Shown here: one piece after another, positions 35,413 through 44,618 of the stretch | Layout of the letters: every line of letters starts with the position of its first letter | Numbering within the stretch: position 1 is the stretch's first letter | Source of the DNA: MPNP01 sp026710155 | Lineage (GTDB): Bacteria; Pseudomonadota; Alphaproteobacteria; Rhodobacterales; Rhodobacteraceae | NCBI GenBank assembly: GCA_965200885.1 | Contig: OZ241737.1 | Location: 558,001-622,000, forward strand | Length of the DNA: 64,000 nucleotides | Direction of reading: 5' to 3' | Position numbers and translations under genes: made by a program | The notes under the pieces: generated by a model | Told to the model about the DNA's origin: nothing | The model's database searches: none | The model's input: the letters and a program-made list of their open reading frames with translations, nothing else

Positions 35413-36333
35413 TCAGGATAGTTTTTCACCAATTTCCAATTTATACCCTCGCATGAAATCCTGAAGATTCATGGAGGTCTTCCCCTGTCGCTGGATCAAA
35501 GTCGGTCTGATTGATCCCTTTCCACAAGACAAGGTCATATCTTGATCCAAAACCTGACCAGGTTCTCCCTCCTTGTCAAGCAATTCGCACTTCAGAATTT
35601 TTATTTGAACTCCCCTATGTTCAAACCACGCTCCCGGCTGGTATGATAGTCCATGAACTTTGTTGTAGATTGCCCTAGAAGGTTGCTGCCAATCAATTCT
35701 TGCTTCCTCCTTGGCAATTTTATGGGCATAACTTACCCCAACATTGTTTTGCTGGACTGGATCAGCGGTCTCCAGATTGTCCAAAACCGTGCATAACAAG
35801 CCAGCTCCCTTCAGGGCAAGTTTATCCGACAATTCACTTGCGGTTATGCCTTGATCGATTTCGACTTCCTGCTGGAGAAAAACCGGTCCCGCATCCAGTT
35901 TCTTGGTGACCTTGATTATGGATACACCTGTTTTGGTATCGCCTTCCATCAATGATCTTTGTACCGGGGCAGCACCACGCCAAAGTGGTAAAAGTGAAGG
36001 ATGAATATTCAGAAAGCCAAAGCGGGGAATGTCCAGAAGACCACCTGGTAATATCAATCCATAAGAAACCACAACAGCTACATCTGGTTCCAAAATCTGA
36101 AATTGCCTGATTGAAGCTTCATCACTAAAATCCAAGGGCGTAAACACCTTGAGATCATTCTTTGCAGCTATTTGATCTATTGGTGTTGGAGTGATTTTCT
36201 TTCCCCTGTTCGCACTTCGTGGTGGTTGTGTATAAACCGCAATGATCTCATAATCCCTTTGAAGCAATAATTCCAGGGTGGGGATGGCAAATCGAGAAGA
36301 CCCCATCATAACAATTCGCTTGCTTTTATTCAC
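35413..36333 (-). CDS. fmt: Methionyl-tRNA formyltransferase
   Basis: 306 residues. Formyl-folate binding core with the signature LNIHPSLLPLWRGAAPVQRSL (given in part; His catalytic) and GVSIIKVTKKLDAGPVF, then the C-terminal OB-like tRNA-binding domain (ARIDWQQPSRAIYNKVHGLS in part). It formylates initiator Met-tRNA. Lies 92 bases after def, on the same strand, the common def-fmt arrangement. Confidence 0.95.
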   Translation of the reverse strand: MNKSKRIVMMGSSRFAIPTLELLLQRDYEIIAVYTQPPRSANRGKKITPTPIDQIAAKNDLKVFTPLDFSDEASIRQFQILEPDVAVVVSYGLILPGGLLDIPRFGFLNIHPSLLPLWRGAAPVQRSLMEGDTKTGVSIIKVTKKLDAGPVFLQQEVEIDQGITASELSDKLALKGAGLLCTVLDNLETADPVQQNNVGVSYAHKIAKEEARIDWQQPSRAIYNKVHGLSYQPGAWFEHRGVQIKILKCELLDKEGEPGQVLDQDMTLSCGKGSIRPTLIQRQGKTSMNLQDFMRGYKLEIGEKLS

Positions 36334-36425
36334 AGTTCAAATTTCCAGATTTCTTAAAGCAATGGTTTTTTCCGAGTATAAAAACCGGGTAAGATTGTAA
36401 ACGAATTAAGTTGGGATTGTGAATT

Positions 36426-36959
36426 TCAACTTCTTTGAAACTTTGTTCCCCTTACTTGCCTTTCTGCCAATAACTTTTTCAGGTTATGAAGTAGTATATT
36501 TCTTTGCAATATGGATACATGGTCGATGAATAACCTGCCCTTTAAGTGATCTATTTCGTGCTGAACACATCGGGCTTCAAGCCCCTCAAAACTCTCCTTG
36601 ACAATTTTTCCTACAAGATTTCTGTATCTGACACTACAATGGAATGGTCTCTCAACATCAGCATATTGTTCAGGAAATGACAGGCATCCTTCCTGGGCTG
36701 TTTCAGTTTCCTCGGAAGAATCAATAATTGTGGGGTTGATGAACACCCTGGCCTGTTCATCTTGAACACCACAATCCATGGTAAACATTTGAAGGCTGAC
36801 ACCGATTTGTGGTGCCGCCAATCCAATACCCCCTGCATCATACATTGTATCAAGCATATCTCTTGCCAAATGACGTATTTCTCTGGTGATCCTGCTTATC
36901 GGTTTTGGTTCCTTCCTAAGTACAGGATTGGGATAATATAATATTCTTCTTACAGTCAT
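36426..36959 (-). CDS. def: Peptide deformylase
   Basis: 177 residues with the three zinc/catalytic motifs: GIGLAAPQIG (44-53), EGCLSFP (90-96, Cys92 ligand) and QHEIDH (133-138, His ligands and catalytic Glu135). Removes the formyl group from new proteins. First gene of the def-fmt pair, divergent from the MalY-type gene. Confidence 0.96.
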   Translation of the reverse strand: MTVRRILYYPNPVLRKEPKPISRITREIRHLARDMLDTMYDAGGIGLAAPQIGVSLQMFTMDCGVQDEQARVFINPTIIDSSEETETAQEGCLSFPEQYADVERPFHCSVRYRNLVGKIVKESFEGLEARCVQHEIDHLKGRLFIDHVSILQRNILLHNLKKLLAERQVRGTKFQRS

Positions 36960-37103
36960 TTCAGATCTACATTCGAATACCAGTCACTAATTCTTTGGGC
37001 TAAAAATAGGCATCACCACATACTATTTCCATTAGAATTATTTCTGTCTGGGATTAAATGTTTTCTGAATGGAATACCTATTTCTGGTGGACAGTTTTCA
37101 TTT

Positions 37104-37134
37104 CAAACAATAACTGCTAGTTGTTTGTAAACAA
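37104..37134 (+). promoter_or_regulatory. Inverted repeats upstream of the MalY-type gene
   Basis: CAAACAA (37104-37110) and TTGTTTG (37121-37127) form an inverted repeat with a 10-base spacer, and the latter half is also part of a nearly continuous palindrome TTGTTT-GT-AAACAA (37121-37134). The array ends 27 bases before the start codon. A regulator site or a chance AT-rich palindrome are both possible. Confidence 0.35.
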
Positions 37135-37161
37135 TAATGAATTTCTATTGGGAGAGCCTCC

Positions 37162-38334
37162 TTGGATTTTGACGAAATAATCGAACGCCGCGATACCCAT
37201 AGTGCCAAGTGGGACTTGATTGACAAGATTTACGGCGTTCCGAAAGATGACGGAATTGCAATGTGGGTTGCAGACATGGATTTCCGGCCACCACAAGTTG
37301 CCTATGACGCAATCAATAAAATGCAGGAATATGGAATTTTCGGTTATTATGGCGACGAAGACTCATATAAAAGGGCAATAATCTGGTGGATGCAAAATCG
37401 TCATTCCTGGAAGGTTGAACCCGATTGGATTTTCTCAACCCATGGATTGGTTAACGGTACAGCACTTTGTATTGATGCCTTCTCATCTGTTGGTGATGGA
37501 GTCGTTCTATTCACACCCGTTTATCATGCCTTTTACAGGATAATCAAGGCCGCTGACCGAAAGGTTGTCGAATGTCCCTTGAAATTGGAGAACAATTCCT
37601 ATCAGTTTGATTTTGATAATTATGACCATCTTCTAAATGGAAATGAAAAAATTGCCTTGCTCTGTTCACCGCACAATCCCGGGGGCAGGGTTTGGTCAAA
37701 TACTGAATTACGTGCTGTAGCTTCGTTTTGTCGCAAACATGACTTGATTTTGGTTTCCGATGAAATTCATCACGATCTTGTTTTTCCCGGACAGAAACAC
37801 ATCGTTGCACCCAATTCAATCCCCGAATTTACCGATCGAATGGTCATGTTGACCGCAACCACAAAAACATTCAATATTGCGGGTTCCCATACTGGCAACG
37901 TGATTATTGAAGACGAGCATCTTCGTGGCAAGTTTCACAAACGCGTAAATGCCCTTGGCATTTCACCAAACTCATTCGGGCTTTTTCTGGCTGAGGCCGT
38001 TTATTCCCGGGAAGGTGCCGAATGGGTGGACAGATTGATGAATTATCTCGATGAAAATCGGCGGTTGTTTGATACAGCCATTGCCACAATTCCCGGTTTG
38101 ACTTCAATGCCTCTTGAAGCCACATACCTGGCCTGGGTGGATTTCCGGGCACTGGGCCTTTCCAATCAGGAAATAACTGATCGCATCCATAAATCTGCCA
38201 AATTGGCAACAAACCTTGGCCAGACCTTTGGACTGGGAGGAGATGGCTTCCATCGTTTCAATCTGGCTACTCCGAGAACAATTCTCATGGAAGCCATCGA
38301 GAGGCTGAAGACGGCTTTTGAAGACCTTGCATGA
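37162..38334 (+). CDS. MalY/PatB-type PLP aminotransferase (probable cystathionine beta-lyase)
   Basis: 390 residues, fold-type I. The start FDEIIERRDTHSAKWD and MWVADMDFRPP match the MalY/PatB group; CSPHNPGGRVW, LVSDEIHHDLVF and the PLP lysine region TATTKTFNIAGSHTGN follow. These enzymes split C-S bonds of cystathionine or cysteine conjugates. The start is TTG 37162 with GGGAG about 8 bases upstream. The gene stands alone, divergent from def. Confidence 0.88.
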   Translation: MDFDEIIERRDTHSAKWDLIDKIYGVPKDDGIAMWVADMDFRPPQVAYDAINKMQEYGIFGYYGDEDSYKRAIIWWMQNRHSWKVEPDWIFSTHGLVNGTALCIDAFSSVGDGVVLFTPVYHAFYRIIKAADRKVVECPLKLENNSYQFDFDNYDHLLNGNEKIALLCSPHNPGGRVWSNTELRAVASFCRKHDLILVSDEIHHDLVFPGQKHIVAPNSIPEFTDRMVMLTATTKTFNIAGSHTGNVIIEDEHLRGKFHKRVNALGISPNSFGLFLAEAVYSREGAEWVDRLMNYLDENRRLFDTAIATIPGLTSMPLEATYLAWVDFRALGLSNQEITDRIHKSAKLATNLGQTFGLGGDGFHRFNLATPRTILMEAIERLKTAFEDLA

Positions 38335-39220
38335 CCCCTGATCAGCGAGCAAAAAAGCAAACCCAACCTGATGGGTGATTGTCATGGAGCTTCAAAATTG
38401 CCTTCCTGCCAGGATGAAATTCTCCCCCAATGAAGATTGTGCATCATGTTGCCTTTCATGGGCAACATCCATGAGACCATCCCTTGTGTGGATTGTCGTT
38501 CTTCCCATGTAGAGGTGGCAAACCCCAATCCTTCGAAACATCTCAGGTGCCCGGGATTGCGCCTTAGGACTTGCCAACCCCCTTTGAAACAAATGAGCCA
38601 GATTGATCCGTCCGCCGGATATGGCAACATCCTGGCAGGGGATGAATCGCTTTGGACCCTGAAAGGGTATTGTCCGTTGTGACATGTTGTTGACCGGAAC
38701 GGCCTGGATGCGGGTCCGCATGAAGGCCTTTCACACCACCTTTGTTCAAGGCAGTGCCTGGTTGACCTCCCATGCCGGGGAATAGTTCTTGGGAGAAACG
38801 CTGGCTTCAGTTCATGCAGCAAGACATTTGACCTTGGCCACACCGGTTTTACCTGCCTCTTTCAATCCCCTTGGCATTTTTGCTGAAAAAGAACCTGTTC
38901 AGTCGGGAGTGAAAGGTCTGTGCGAGGTTTCAGCAAAAAGGAAAATTTTGTCATTTTGTTCTGTGATTTTGAAAAATTGATCAAGCAGGAGGATCAAAAA
39001 TCATTTTTTGACCTGGTAAATCGAATCAGGTGCCAAAAGGGACTGAAAATGCCAAATGAACAAAAAAATTCAAATCAGATCGTCGATTGGGGATGACAAT
39101 ATAATGTAGATGTTCCGAAAATTCTGATGAAATCCAATTCGGTGTTTTGATTGAATACCATTAAATTATTGCTAAATTTTCCAACCAAACGATTCACAAA
39201 GCGTGAAATAAATTACAAAC
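38335..39220. other. 886-bp stretch without an intact gene
   Basis: Between the MalY-type gene and accA. The part 38390-38850 is richer in G+C than its surroundings and holds overlapping leftward open frames that look like a decayed gene (listed separately). Bases 38930-39220 are AT-rich and should contain the accA promoter; no clear -35/-10 pair was chosen. Confidence 0.5.
38392..38721 (-). pseudogene. Possible decayed gene, unknown product
   Basis: A leftward open frame of about 109 codons contains protein-like stretches (for example FIPCQDVAISGGRINLAHLF and LYMGRTTIHTRDGLMDVAHE). No start with a ribosome-binding site is seen, and upstream sequence up to about 38890 appears to continue in shifted frames broken by stops. 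I do not recognise the family. The reading is based on composition and frame only and could be chance. Confidence 0.3.
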
Positions 39221-40210
39221 ATGAAACACTATTTGGATTTTGAAAAGCCTATTGCCGATCTGGATGTCCAGATTTCTGAATTAATGGCAACGCCCGATTT
39301 TGACAAAAACGAAGGACTCCAGACCTCAAGGAAGCGCTTGTCTGCCAGGGTCGACAACCAGTTGAAGGAAATTTACAAGAAACTAACTCCCTGGCAAAAA
39401 TGTCAGGTGGCCCGGCATCCCGATCGACCCCACTACAAGGATTATGTCAATGCCTTGTTCACGGAATGTACCTTGTTGGCAGGTGACCGTAATTATTCTG
39501 ATGATCAGGCGATTCTGGGTTATATTGCAAGATTTGATGACAAGCCCGTCATCGTTATTGGTCAGGAAAAGGGTCATGATACCAAATCCAGACTGGTCCA
39601 CAACTTTGGCATGGCAAGACCCGAAGGGTACCGAAAAGCAATTCGATTAATGGAGATGGCTGACAAGTTCAAAATACCGGTAATAGCCGTCGTGGATACA
39701 CCTGGAGCATATCCGGGACTCGGTGCTGAGGAGCGGGGGCAATCCGAAGCCATTGCCCGAACAATCGAAAAAAGTTTTGAAATCGGTGTACCAGTAATTT
39801 CGATAATCATCGGTGAGGGAGGTTCGGGTGGTGCGGTTGCACTTGCTACTGCTGATCGCAACCTGATGCTGGAAAATGCGATTTATTCGGTGATTAGTCC
39901 CGAAGGCTGTGCTTCAATTCTCTGGAAAAATGCCGAGATGATGGGAACTGCAGCCAATGCCCTCAAATTGACCGCGAACGACATGAAGAAATTCGGCGTT
40001 GTGGACAAGATAGTGTCTGAACCAATCGGAGGAGCACACCGTGATCCCCAACAGATTTATAAATCACTTAGAACGGCATTGAGATCAACGCTTAGGGAAA
40101 TTGGTCAGAAAAGACCTGATACCCTCCGTCGGGACAGAATTGAAAAATTCATGAACATGGGTAAATTGGAAGAAAAGAACCCCCCGAAACGGCGAGTGAA
40201 AATACTCTAA
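39221..40210 (+). CDS. accA: Acetyl-CoA carboxylase carboxyltransferase subunit alpha
   Basis: 329 residues, normal length. Begins LDFEKPIADLDVQISEL, and carries FGMARPEGYRKAIRLMEMA (given in part), DTPGAYPG, GEGGSGGAVALA (oxyanion/biotin site) and SPEGCASILWK. With AccD it forms the carboxyltransferase that makes malonyl-CoA for fatty acid synthesis. Single gene, ATG 39221. Confidence 0.96.
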   Translation: MKHYLDFEKPIADLDVQISELMATPDFDKNEGLQTSRKRLSARVDNQLKEIYKKLTPWQKCQVARHPDRPHYKDYVNALFTECTLLAGDRNYSDDQAILGYIARFDDKPVIVIGQEKGHDTKSRLVHNFGMARPEGYRKAIRLMEMADKFKIPVIAVVDTPGAYPGLGAEERGQSEAIARTIEKSFEIGVPVISIIIGEGGSGGAVALATADRNLMLENAIYSVISPEGCASILWKNAEMMGTAANALKLTANDMKKFGVVDKIVSEPIGGAHRDPQQIYKSLRTALRSTLREIGQKRPDTLRRDRIEKFMNMGKLEEKNPPKRRVKIL

Positions 40211-40310
40211 TCCCTTATCTTCCTCCGGCGACAATCAATAGGCGTGCCTTTCTGGATTAACACATTTCCTGCCAGGTCATATCCAAGCCTGATGGCCCGG
40301 AACCGGTCCG

Positions 40311-40986
40311 TCAGTTGGCGTCGGCGCAGCCCAAGGTCCTCCGTTGGGCGGTGTTTTGCGCGTCGTTGGTCCAGATGCGCGACCGTCCGCACAGGCAGTT
40401 GCGAACGTCCTGGAAGGTCAGGGGGCTGATCGAGAAGCAGCCGCTTGTGGCGTTGGCCACGAAGCCGGGCTGGCCGCTCTCGTTCGACGGCGTGTAGGTG
40501 CCACCCGTCATGAAGCAGCGCCTCAGCAAGGGCCTCGCCTCGCCAAAGCCCGATGCCGTCGTCTCGATCGTAAAGACATAGAGCGTGTTGGAAGACAAAC
40601 TAGACCAGGATGTACTACTTCTGTTAATGCTGGGCCTACCAGAATCTATGGTGCTCAAGCTTAAGTTATTGACCACCGCATTCGTCCTGCCGTTCCTGAC
40701 GTAAAGCCGAAGGGGAAAACTCGTCGGTCCGCCATCCCCTGCCTGCGCCCTGAGTGCGGCATAGAGGTTGTCATAGGCATCGCCGATCAGGGTTGTGGAA
40801 CTGGCCGTTATACTCGAAACGGACCCGCTTAAAGGGTTGTCAGTCTCGCCTGGCCCTACACAGGCAGGCTGGCCGACCAGCCCCGGGGCGGTGATGGTCT
40901 GTCCCCAGACCGGTCCGGCGAACGCCACGGCCAGCAGGACGGCGATTAGATTAAAAGTGGGGGGGGGTATTCAACAGTCGTTTCAT
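40311..40986 (-). pseudogene. Secreted Cys-containing protein, out of frame at a G9 tract (possibly phase-variable)
   Basis: ATG 40986 has AGGAGA 8 bases upstream, but a run of nine Cs (read leftward) shifts the frame and translation stops after 11 codons. With eight Cs, codons 1-30 would form an ideal signal peptide (MKRLL, then FNLIAVLLAVAFAGPVWGQT) joined to the long open frame, giving 224 residues. The mature part is Ser/Thr/Gly-rich with six cysteines, four of them in the last 75 residues (for example RRCFMTGG, SGCFSISP, NCLCGRS), and matches no family I know. It is strikingly G+C-rich compared with its neighbours, suggesting transfer. Either a phase-OFF gene, a dead gene, or a sequencing error in the tract. 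Confidence 0.7.
40959..40967. repeat. Homopolymer tract of nine Gs
   Basis: Nine consecutive Gs lie between the start codon and the signal-peptide core of the secreted-protein gene. Tracts of this length are prone to slipped-strand change of one base, which would switch the frame. Confidence 0.9.
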
Positions 40987-41628
40987 GAGTCGGTTCTCCT
41001 AATGTATGTTTGCGGATGCCTTTCCATGGCGGTCACATAGCACGGGAATCCGTGCAAGTCAAGGAAAAAACCCGGAAAGGCCGGGCATGCCATCCCCCTG
41101 TGGAACCGTATGTGGCCCACCGCGGATCCGGATGCTTTTCAGGAAATGGGGGAACAGGTATGCAATCCTCCAAAAAGGATGTGTGGATACGGTAGGGTGA
41201 CGACCTCATCGGTGAATATACGGCTAATTGTTTGATCGCCTTTTGCATCAGGGGTTTATTCAGCTCAACGGAAAGAAAAATTAGGGACTATAACTTAAGT
41301 GACCATTGCAGTATTTAACCTGCTTTTGTTTTGGATTTTGCTCATGCCAATATCGAGTTGATTTTGGTCGGCTTTCAACAAAGGGCTCATTACATAGGTG
41401 ATTCGCAGTTTTTTCAAATTTGAAAGAATGGCCACTTAGGTATATAATCCCCTAAAATTATGTCTGTCCGATTCCTTCGCTTAGAAGTTGGTGTCAGCAG
41501 GAGGCCGAAATGGCGTATCTACATGATCATAGATTCTAACCCAGATGGCGGATTCTGGATAAGCCCCAACATAGTAAAGCAAAATCCCTTGTTGTTATAA
41601 ACCCAAAGTTATCTTCAAATATAAAGTT
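40987..41628. other. Intergenic region with a MITE
   Basis: 642 bases between the secreted-protein gene and plsC 3' end. Bases 41284-41452 are a MITE (listed). The remainder, 40987-41283 and 41453-41628, shows no supported gene; the promoter of the secreted-protein gene should lie near 41010-41080. Confidence 0.6.
41284..41452. mobile_element. MITE with IS1595-transposon-like ends
   Basis: 169 bp, non-coding. Left end GGGACTATAACTTAAGTGAC and right end in reverse complement GGGGATTATATACCTAAGTG pair over about 26 bases, both continuing into (G/A)CCATT. Flanks AAAAATTA (41276-41283) and TAAAATTA (41453-41460) match at seven of eight bases, consistent with an aged 8-bp target duplication. The GGGxATTATATAC end resembles the transposon at 31451-34022, whose transposase could have moved it. 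Confidence 0.75.
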
Positions 41629-42327
41629 TTACCCAATCAGGATATTGGTGTTTTCTTCAATCACGGTTTCGATTTTCTGTATAAAATCTCTCTGGGATAA
41701 ACCCGGTCCAATTGGTGGAAGAAACTCGAGGACGGCAACACCGGGCTTTCGCAATATTGCCCTTTTGGGCCAGAAGCATCCAACATTGGTTGCAACTGGA
41801 ATACAGGGTTTATTCAACATTTCGTATATGACATAGGCTCCTATCTTGTAAGGCATTTTCTTGTTGGGTGCCACTCTAGTCCCTTGTGGAAAAATGACCA
41901 ATTGACTGTCCTCAGACCGATAGGTGTTTACCCCCCGTTTCAACTGGTCAATGGCCAACTTCTTCTTTCCCCTGTCAACAACTACACAACCAATTTTTCT
42001 GGCAAAATAACCTACGATAGGCGCGTTTCTGAGCTGTTTCTTCATGACAAATCGGGGTTTGGGCAAGACGCTGCATAAAATCAGGATATCAAAAAAAGAC
42101 TGGTGTTTTGAACAAACCAGTACTTCATCTTGAGGAGGCATGCCCCTGATTTCCGTTTCCAGACCGACAAGATGATGGGCTGAAAACCTTACCCAAAGGC
42201 AATAGTTTCTAAGACCCCTGAAAGTCCACTCATGATTGATCAGGGACATTGGAATGTACAACAGCGACATTACAGCCATTACCAAGTACATCTGTAAAAT
42301 AAATATTAATGATTTGAGCCACTGCAT
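41629..42327 (-). CDS. plsC: 1-acyl-sn-glycerol-3-phosphate acyltransferase
   Basis: 232 residues. Acyltransferase motif I is CSKHQSFFDIL (H-x4-D), motif III FPQGTR, and an N-terminal hydrophobic helix (about 7-28) anchors it to the inner membrane. It makes phosphatidate from lysophosphatidate in phospholipid synthesis. It follows dapB by 36 bases on the same strand and may be co-transcribed. Confidence 0.92.
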   Translation of the reverse strand: MQWLKSLIFILQMYLVMAVMSLLYIPMSLINHEWTFRGLRNYCLWVRFSAHHLVGLETEIRGMPPQDEVLVCSKHQSFFDILILCSVLPKPRFVMKKQLRNAPIVGYFARKIGCVVVDRGKKKLAIDQLKRGVNTYRSEDSQLVIFPQGTRVAPNKKMPYKIGAYVIYEMLNKPCIPVATNVGCFWPKRAILRKPGVAVLEFLPPIGPGLSQRDFIQKIETVIEENTNILIG

Positions 42328-42363
42328 GGTATTGACTGATGATAATGTAATGAGATAATCTTT

Positions 42364-43188
42364 TTATATTCCAAGAACATCAAACATGTCATACAAACCC
42401 GGAGATTGATCTAAACCCCAAAGCGCCGCTTTCAGGGCACCAGACGAATAAATCGACCGATCTGTGGCAATATGGGAAAGCACGATTCTTTCACCGTTAC
42501 CTGCAAAAATGACATCATGTTCACCCACGATAGTACCACCCCTGATTGCAGAAAAGCCGATGTTACCTCTTTTTCTGGCTCCGACAGCACCGTATCTGGG
42601 TTTGTCCATGTGGTCCGACAGGTCCACTTTTCTTCCATTGGCTGCAGCTGTCCCAATCATCAGTGCGGTTCCTGATGGTGCATCCACCTTGTGGTGGTGA
42701 TGGGCTTCGACAATTTCAATATCAAAATCCGCATCAAGGGATGCAGCCACCATTTCGGTTATTTTAACCAGAAGATTGACACCCATGGACATATTACCAG
42801 CCTTGATGATCACAGCCGATTTTGATGCTCTTGCAATACTTACTTCCTGTTTTCGATTAATTCCTGTCGTACCAATAACATGAACAAAATTCAATCTGGA
42901 TGCCAAATCTGCAATATTTGTACTAGAACTTGGTGAACTGAAATCAATAACAGCATCGACTTCCCCAAAAGCCTCCTCCGGGTCATCAAGAACCACAATC
43001 TCATGGGGGCTTTCAGGATTAATTTCAATTAGTGGTTTACCCACCCAGGGATGAGCAGTCATTTCTGTAACTGCGAATAATTCCATCTTTTCCGAATCAG
43101 CAATTGCCTTGGTCAGAATTTGTCCCATTCGCCCAGAGACACCAACAATTCCAATTTTGGGTAACAAACTCAACTTCAATCTTCCCAC
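42364..43188 (-). CDS. dapB: 4-hydroxy-tetrahydrodipicolinate reductase
   Basis: 274 residues. Nucleotide-binding IGIVGVSGRMGQIL at the N-terminus, GTTGINRKQ, and the catalytic EAHHHHKVDAPSGTAL (His-His and Lys). Acts in lysine and diaminopimelate synthesis. The first codon is probably GTG 43188, giving a short leader before the Rossmann fold. Divergent from rbfA across about 75 bases. Confidence 0.95.
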   Translation of the reverse strand: MGRLKLSLLPKIGIVGVSGRMGQILTKAIADSEKMELFAVTEMTAHPWVGKPLIEINPESPHEIVVLDDPEEAFGEVDAVIDFSSPSSSTNIADLASRLNFVHVIGTTGINRKQEVSIARASKSAVIIKAGNMSMGVNLLVKITEMVAASLDADFDIEIVEAHHHHKVDAPSGTALMIGTAAANGRKVDLSDHMDKPRYGAVGARKRGNIGFSAIRGGTIVGEHDVIFAGNGERIVLSHIATDRSIYSSGALKAALWGLDQSPGLYDMFDVLGI

Positions 43189-43262
43189 AAATACTTTAAT
43201 TTCACTATTCTAAACTATATACCATTTTGTTTTCCTTGATTTAAAGGTAAATGGGGTGAACC

Positions 43263-43649
43263 ATGGCTAAATCAACAAAGGGATTGGGTAAACTAACACA
43301 ACGTCAGTTGCGAGTTGGTGAACTGGTGCGCCGGGGATTGGCAGAAATCCTCTTCCAGTGGGATTCCTATAGCGAAAACGTAGCGGTTGTTTCCATTACG
43401 GTTGGTGAGGTCAGGATGTCTCCGGATCTGAAAAAAGCTACTGTCTTTGTATCGCCCCTTGGAGGTCAGTTCATGAAGGAAACGGTTGCCAACCTCAATG
43501 AAAGCAGGCGGGAAATCAGGCACCAGCTGAATAAAAAATTAAGCCTGAAGTTTTCACCCAGTTTGCACTTTGTACCTGATCCGCTTTATGATCAAATGGA
43601 CAATACAAGACGGTTGTTTAATCTCGAAGAAGTTAAACGGGATCTTTGA
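43263..43649 (+). CDS. rbfA: Ribosome-binding factor A
   Basis: 128 residues. TQRQLRVGELVRRGLAEIL at the N-terminus, SPDLKKATVFVSPLGG and LSLKFSPSLHFVPD mark the KH-like fold of RbfA, a 30S maturation factor. Start ATG 43263. Its stop overlaps the upstream TTG of truB. infB, the usual upstream partner, is not here. Confidence 0.94.
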   Translation: MAKSTKGLGKLTQRQLRVGELVRRGLAEILFQWDSYSENVAVVSITVGEVRMSPDLKKATVFVSPLGGQFMKETVANLNESRREIRHQLNKKLSLKFSPSLHFVPDPLYDQMDNTRRLFNLEEVKRDL

Positions 43650-43669
43650 TTGCGATAGGTTTCGACTTC

Positions 43670-44581
43670 ATGCCGGCAAGTGAACATTCCAGCAAAAAGG
43701 TTTCCGGATGGCTTGTCGTAAACAAACCACCTGGAATTACTTCAACCGGCGTGGTCAATCTTGCCAAGCGGGTCTTTAAATCGAAAAAAGCGGGCCATGC
43801 AGGTACTCTGGACAAACCGGCAAGTGGTTTACTTGCGATTGCCTTTGGTGAAGCTACCAAAACCATTCCCTTTATTACAGATTCATTCAAGGGGTATCGA
43901 TTTGTAGTTAACCTCGGAGCCTCTACGGATACTGATGATGCAACGGGAACAATCATTGACCAAACAGGCCTTATCCCATCTGAAAAGCAAATTCTTGAGG
44001 GATTGGAAGAATTTAAAGGTGTTATCCTGCAAACTCCTCCCCGATATTCCTCGGTCAAGATAGATGGCCAGCGAGCTTACCAATTGGCAGTCAAGGGTAA
44101 GGAGGTCAAGATCAAGCCGCGATCACTTACGGTCCGAAGGCTTGAATTCATGGGCTGGGTTTCAGAGAACCAGATTGAACTTGAAATGGATTGCGGCAAG
44201 GGTGGCTATGTCCGTTCAATCGCTCGTGATCTGGGTGCAAATTTGGGTTGTCTTGCTCACGTGGATAACCTTACCCGACTTTGGTCCGGACCATTTGACA
44301 TTTCAGACTCCCTACCCTACACCAAACTGACCGAAAAAGCTCCCGATACCCAACCGCATGACTGGCTGCTTCCCCTGGAATTGGGATTCCATGCCTTGCC
44401 GGAAATACCTTGCAGCCTTTCACAAGCGAATGGTATCAGAAATGGAATGCCGGCCTCATTTCCCGAATCACAGATTAAAAATAACTCTGAGGCTTGGGTT
44501 TCCTGGAACAAAAGAGCCATTGCCTGGGGGCATATTGTTGATCATTTATTTCACCCCAAAAGAATTATTCTTCAGGACTGA
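43670..44581 (+). CDS. truB: tRNA pseudouridine(55) synthase
   Basis: 303 residues from ATG 43670; a TTG at 43646 overlapping the rbfA stop would add eight residues. GWLVVNKPPGITS, the catalytic AGHAGTLDKPASGLL (Asp nucleophile), RYSSVKIDGQRAYQLA and GGYVRSIARDLG are classic TruB segments. Makes pseudouridine 55 in the tRNA T-loop. The usual downstream rpsO-pnp genes are absent. Confidence 0.95.
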   Translation: MPASEHSSKKVSGWLVVNKPPGITSTGVVNLAKRVFKSKKAGHAGTLDKPASGLLAIAFGEATKTIPFITDSFKGYRFVVNLGASTDTDDATGTIIDQTGLIPSEKQILEGLEEFKGVILQTPPRYSSVKIDGQRAYQLAVKGKEVKIKPRSLTVRRLEFMGWVSENQIELEMDCGKGGYVRSIARDLGANLGCLAHVDNLTRLWSGPFDISDSLPYTKLTEKAPDTQPHDWLLPLELGFHALPEIPCSLSQANGIRNGMPASFPESQIKNNSEAWVSWNKRAIAWGHIVDHLFHPKRIILQD

Positions 44582-44595
44582 TCTGAAGGTACCGA

Positions 44596-44618
44596 GCCAA
44601 TTTTTCAAAAAAATTGGC
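44596..44618 (+). terminator. Possible terminator after truB
   Basis: A 10-bp stem GCCAATTTTT / AAAAATTGGC with a 3-base turn begins 14 bases after the truB stop. A T-rich stretch (GGCTTTTTT) comes about 10 bases later. Plausible end of the rbfA-truB transcript. Confidence 0.5.
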
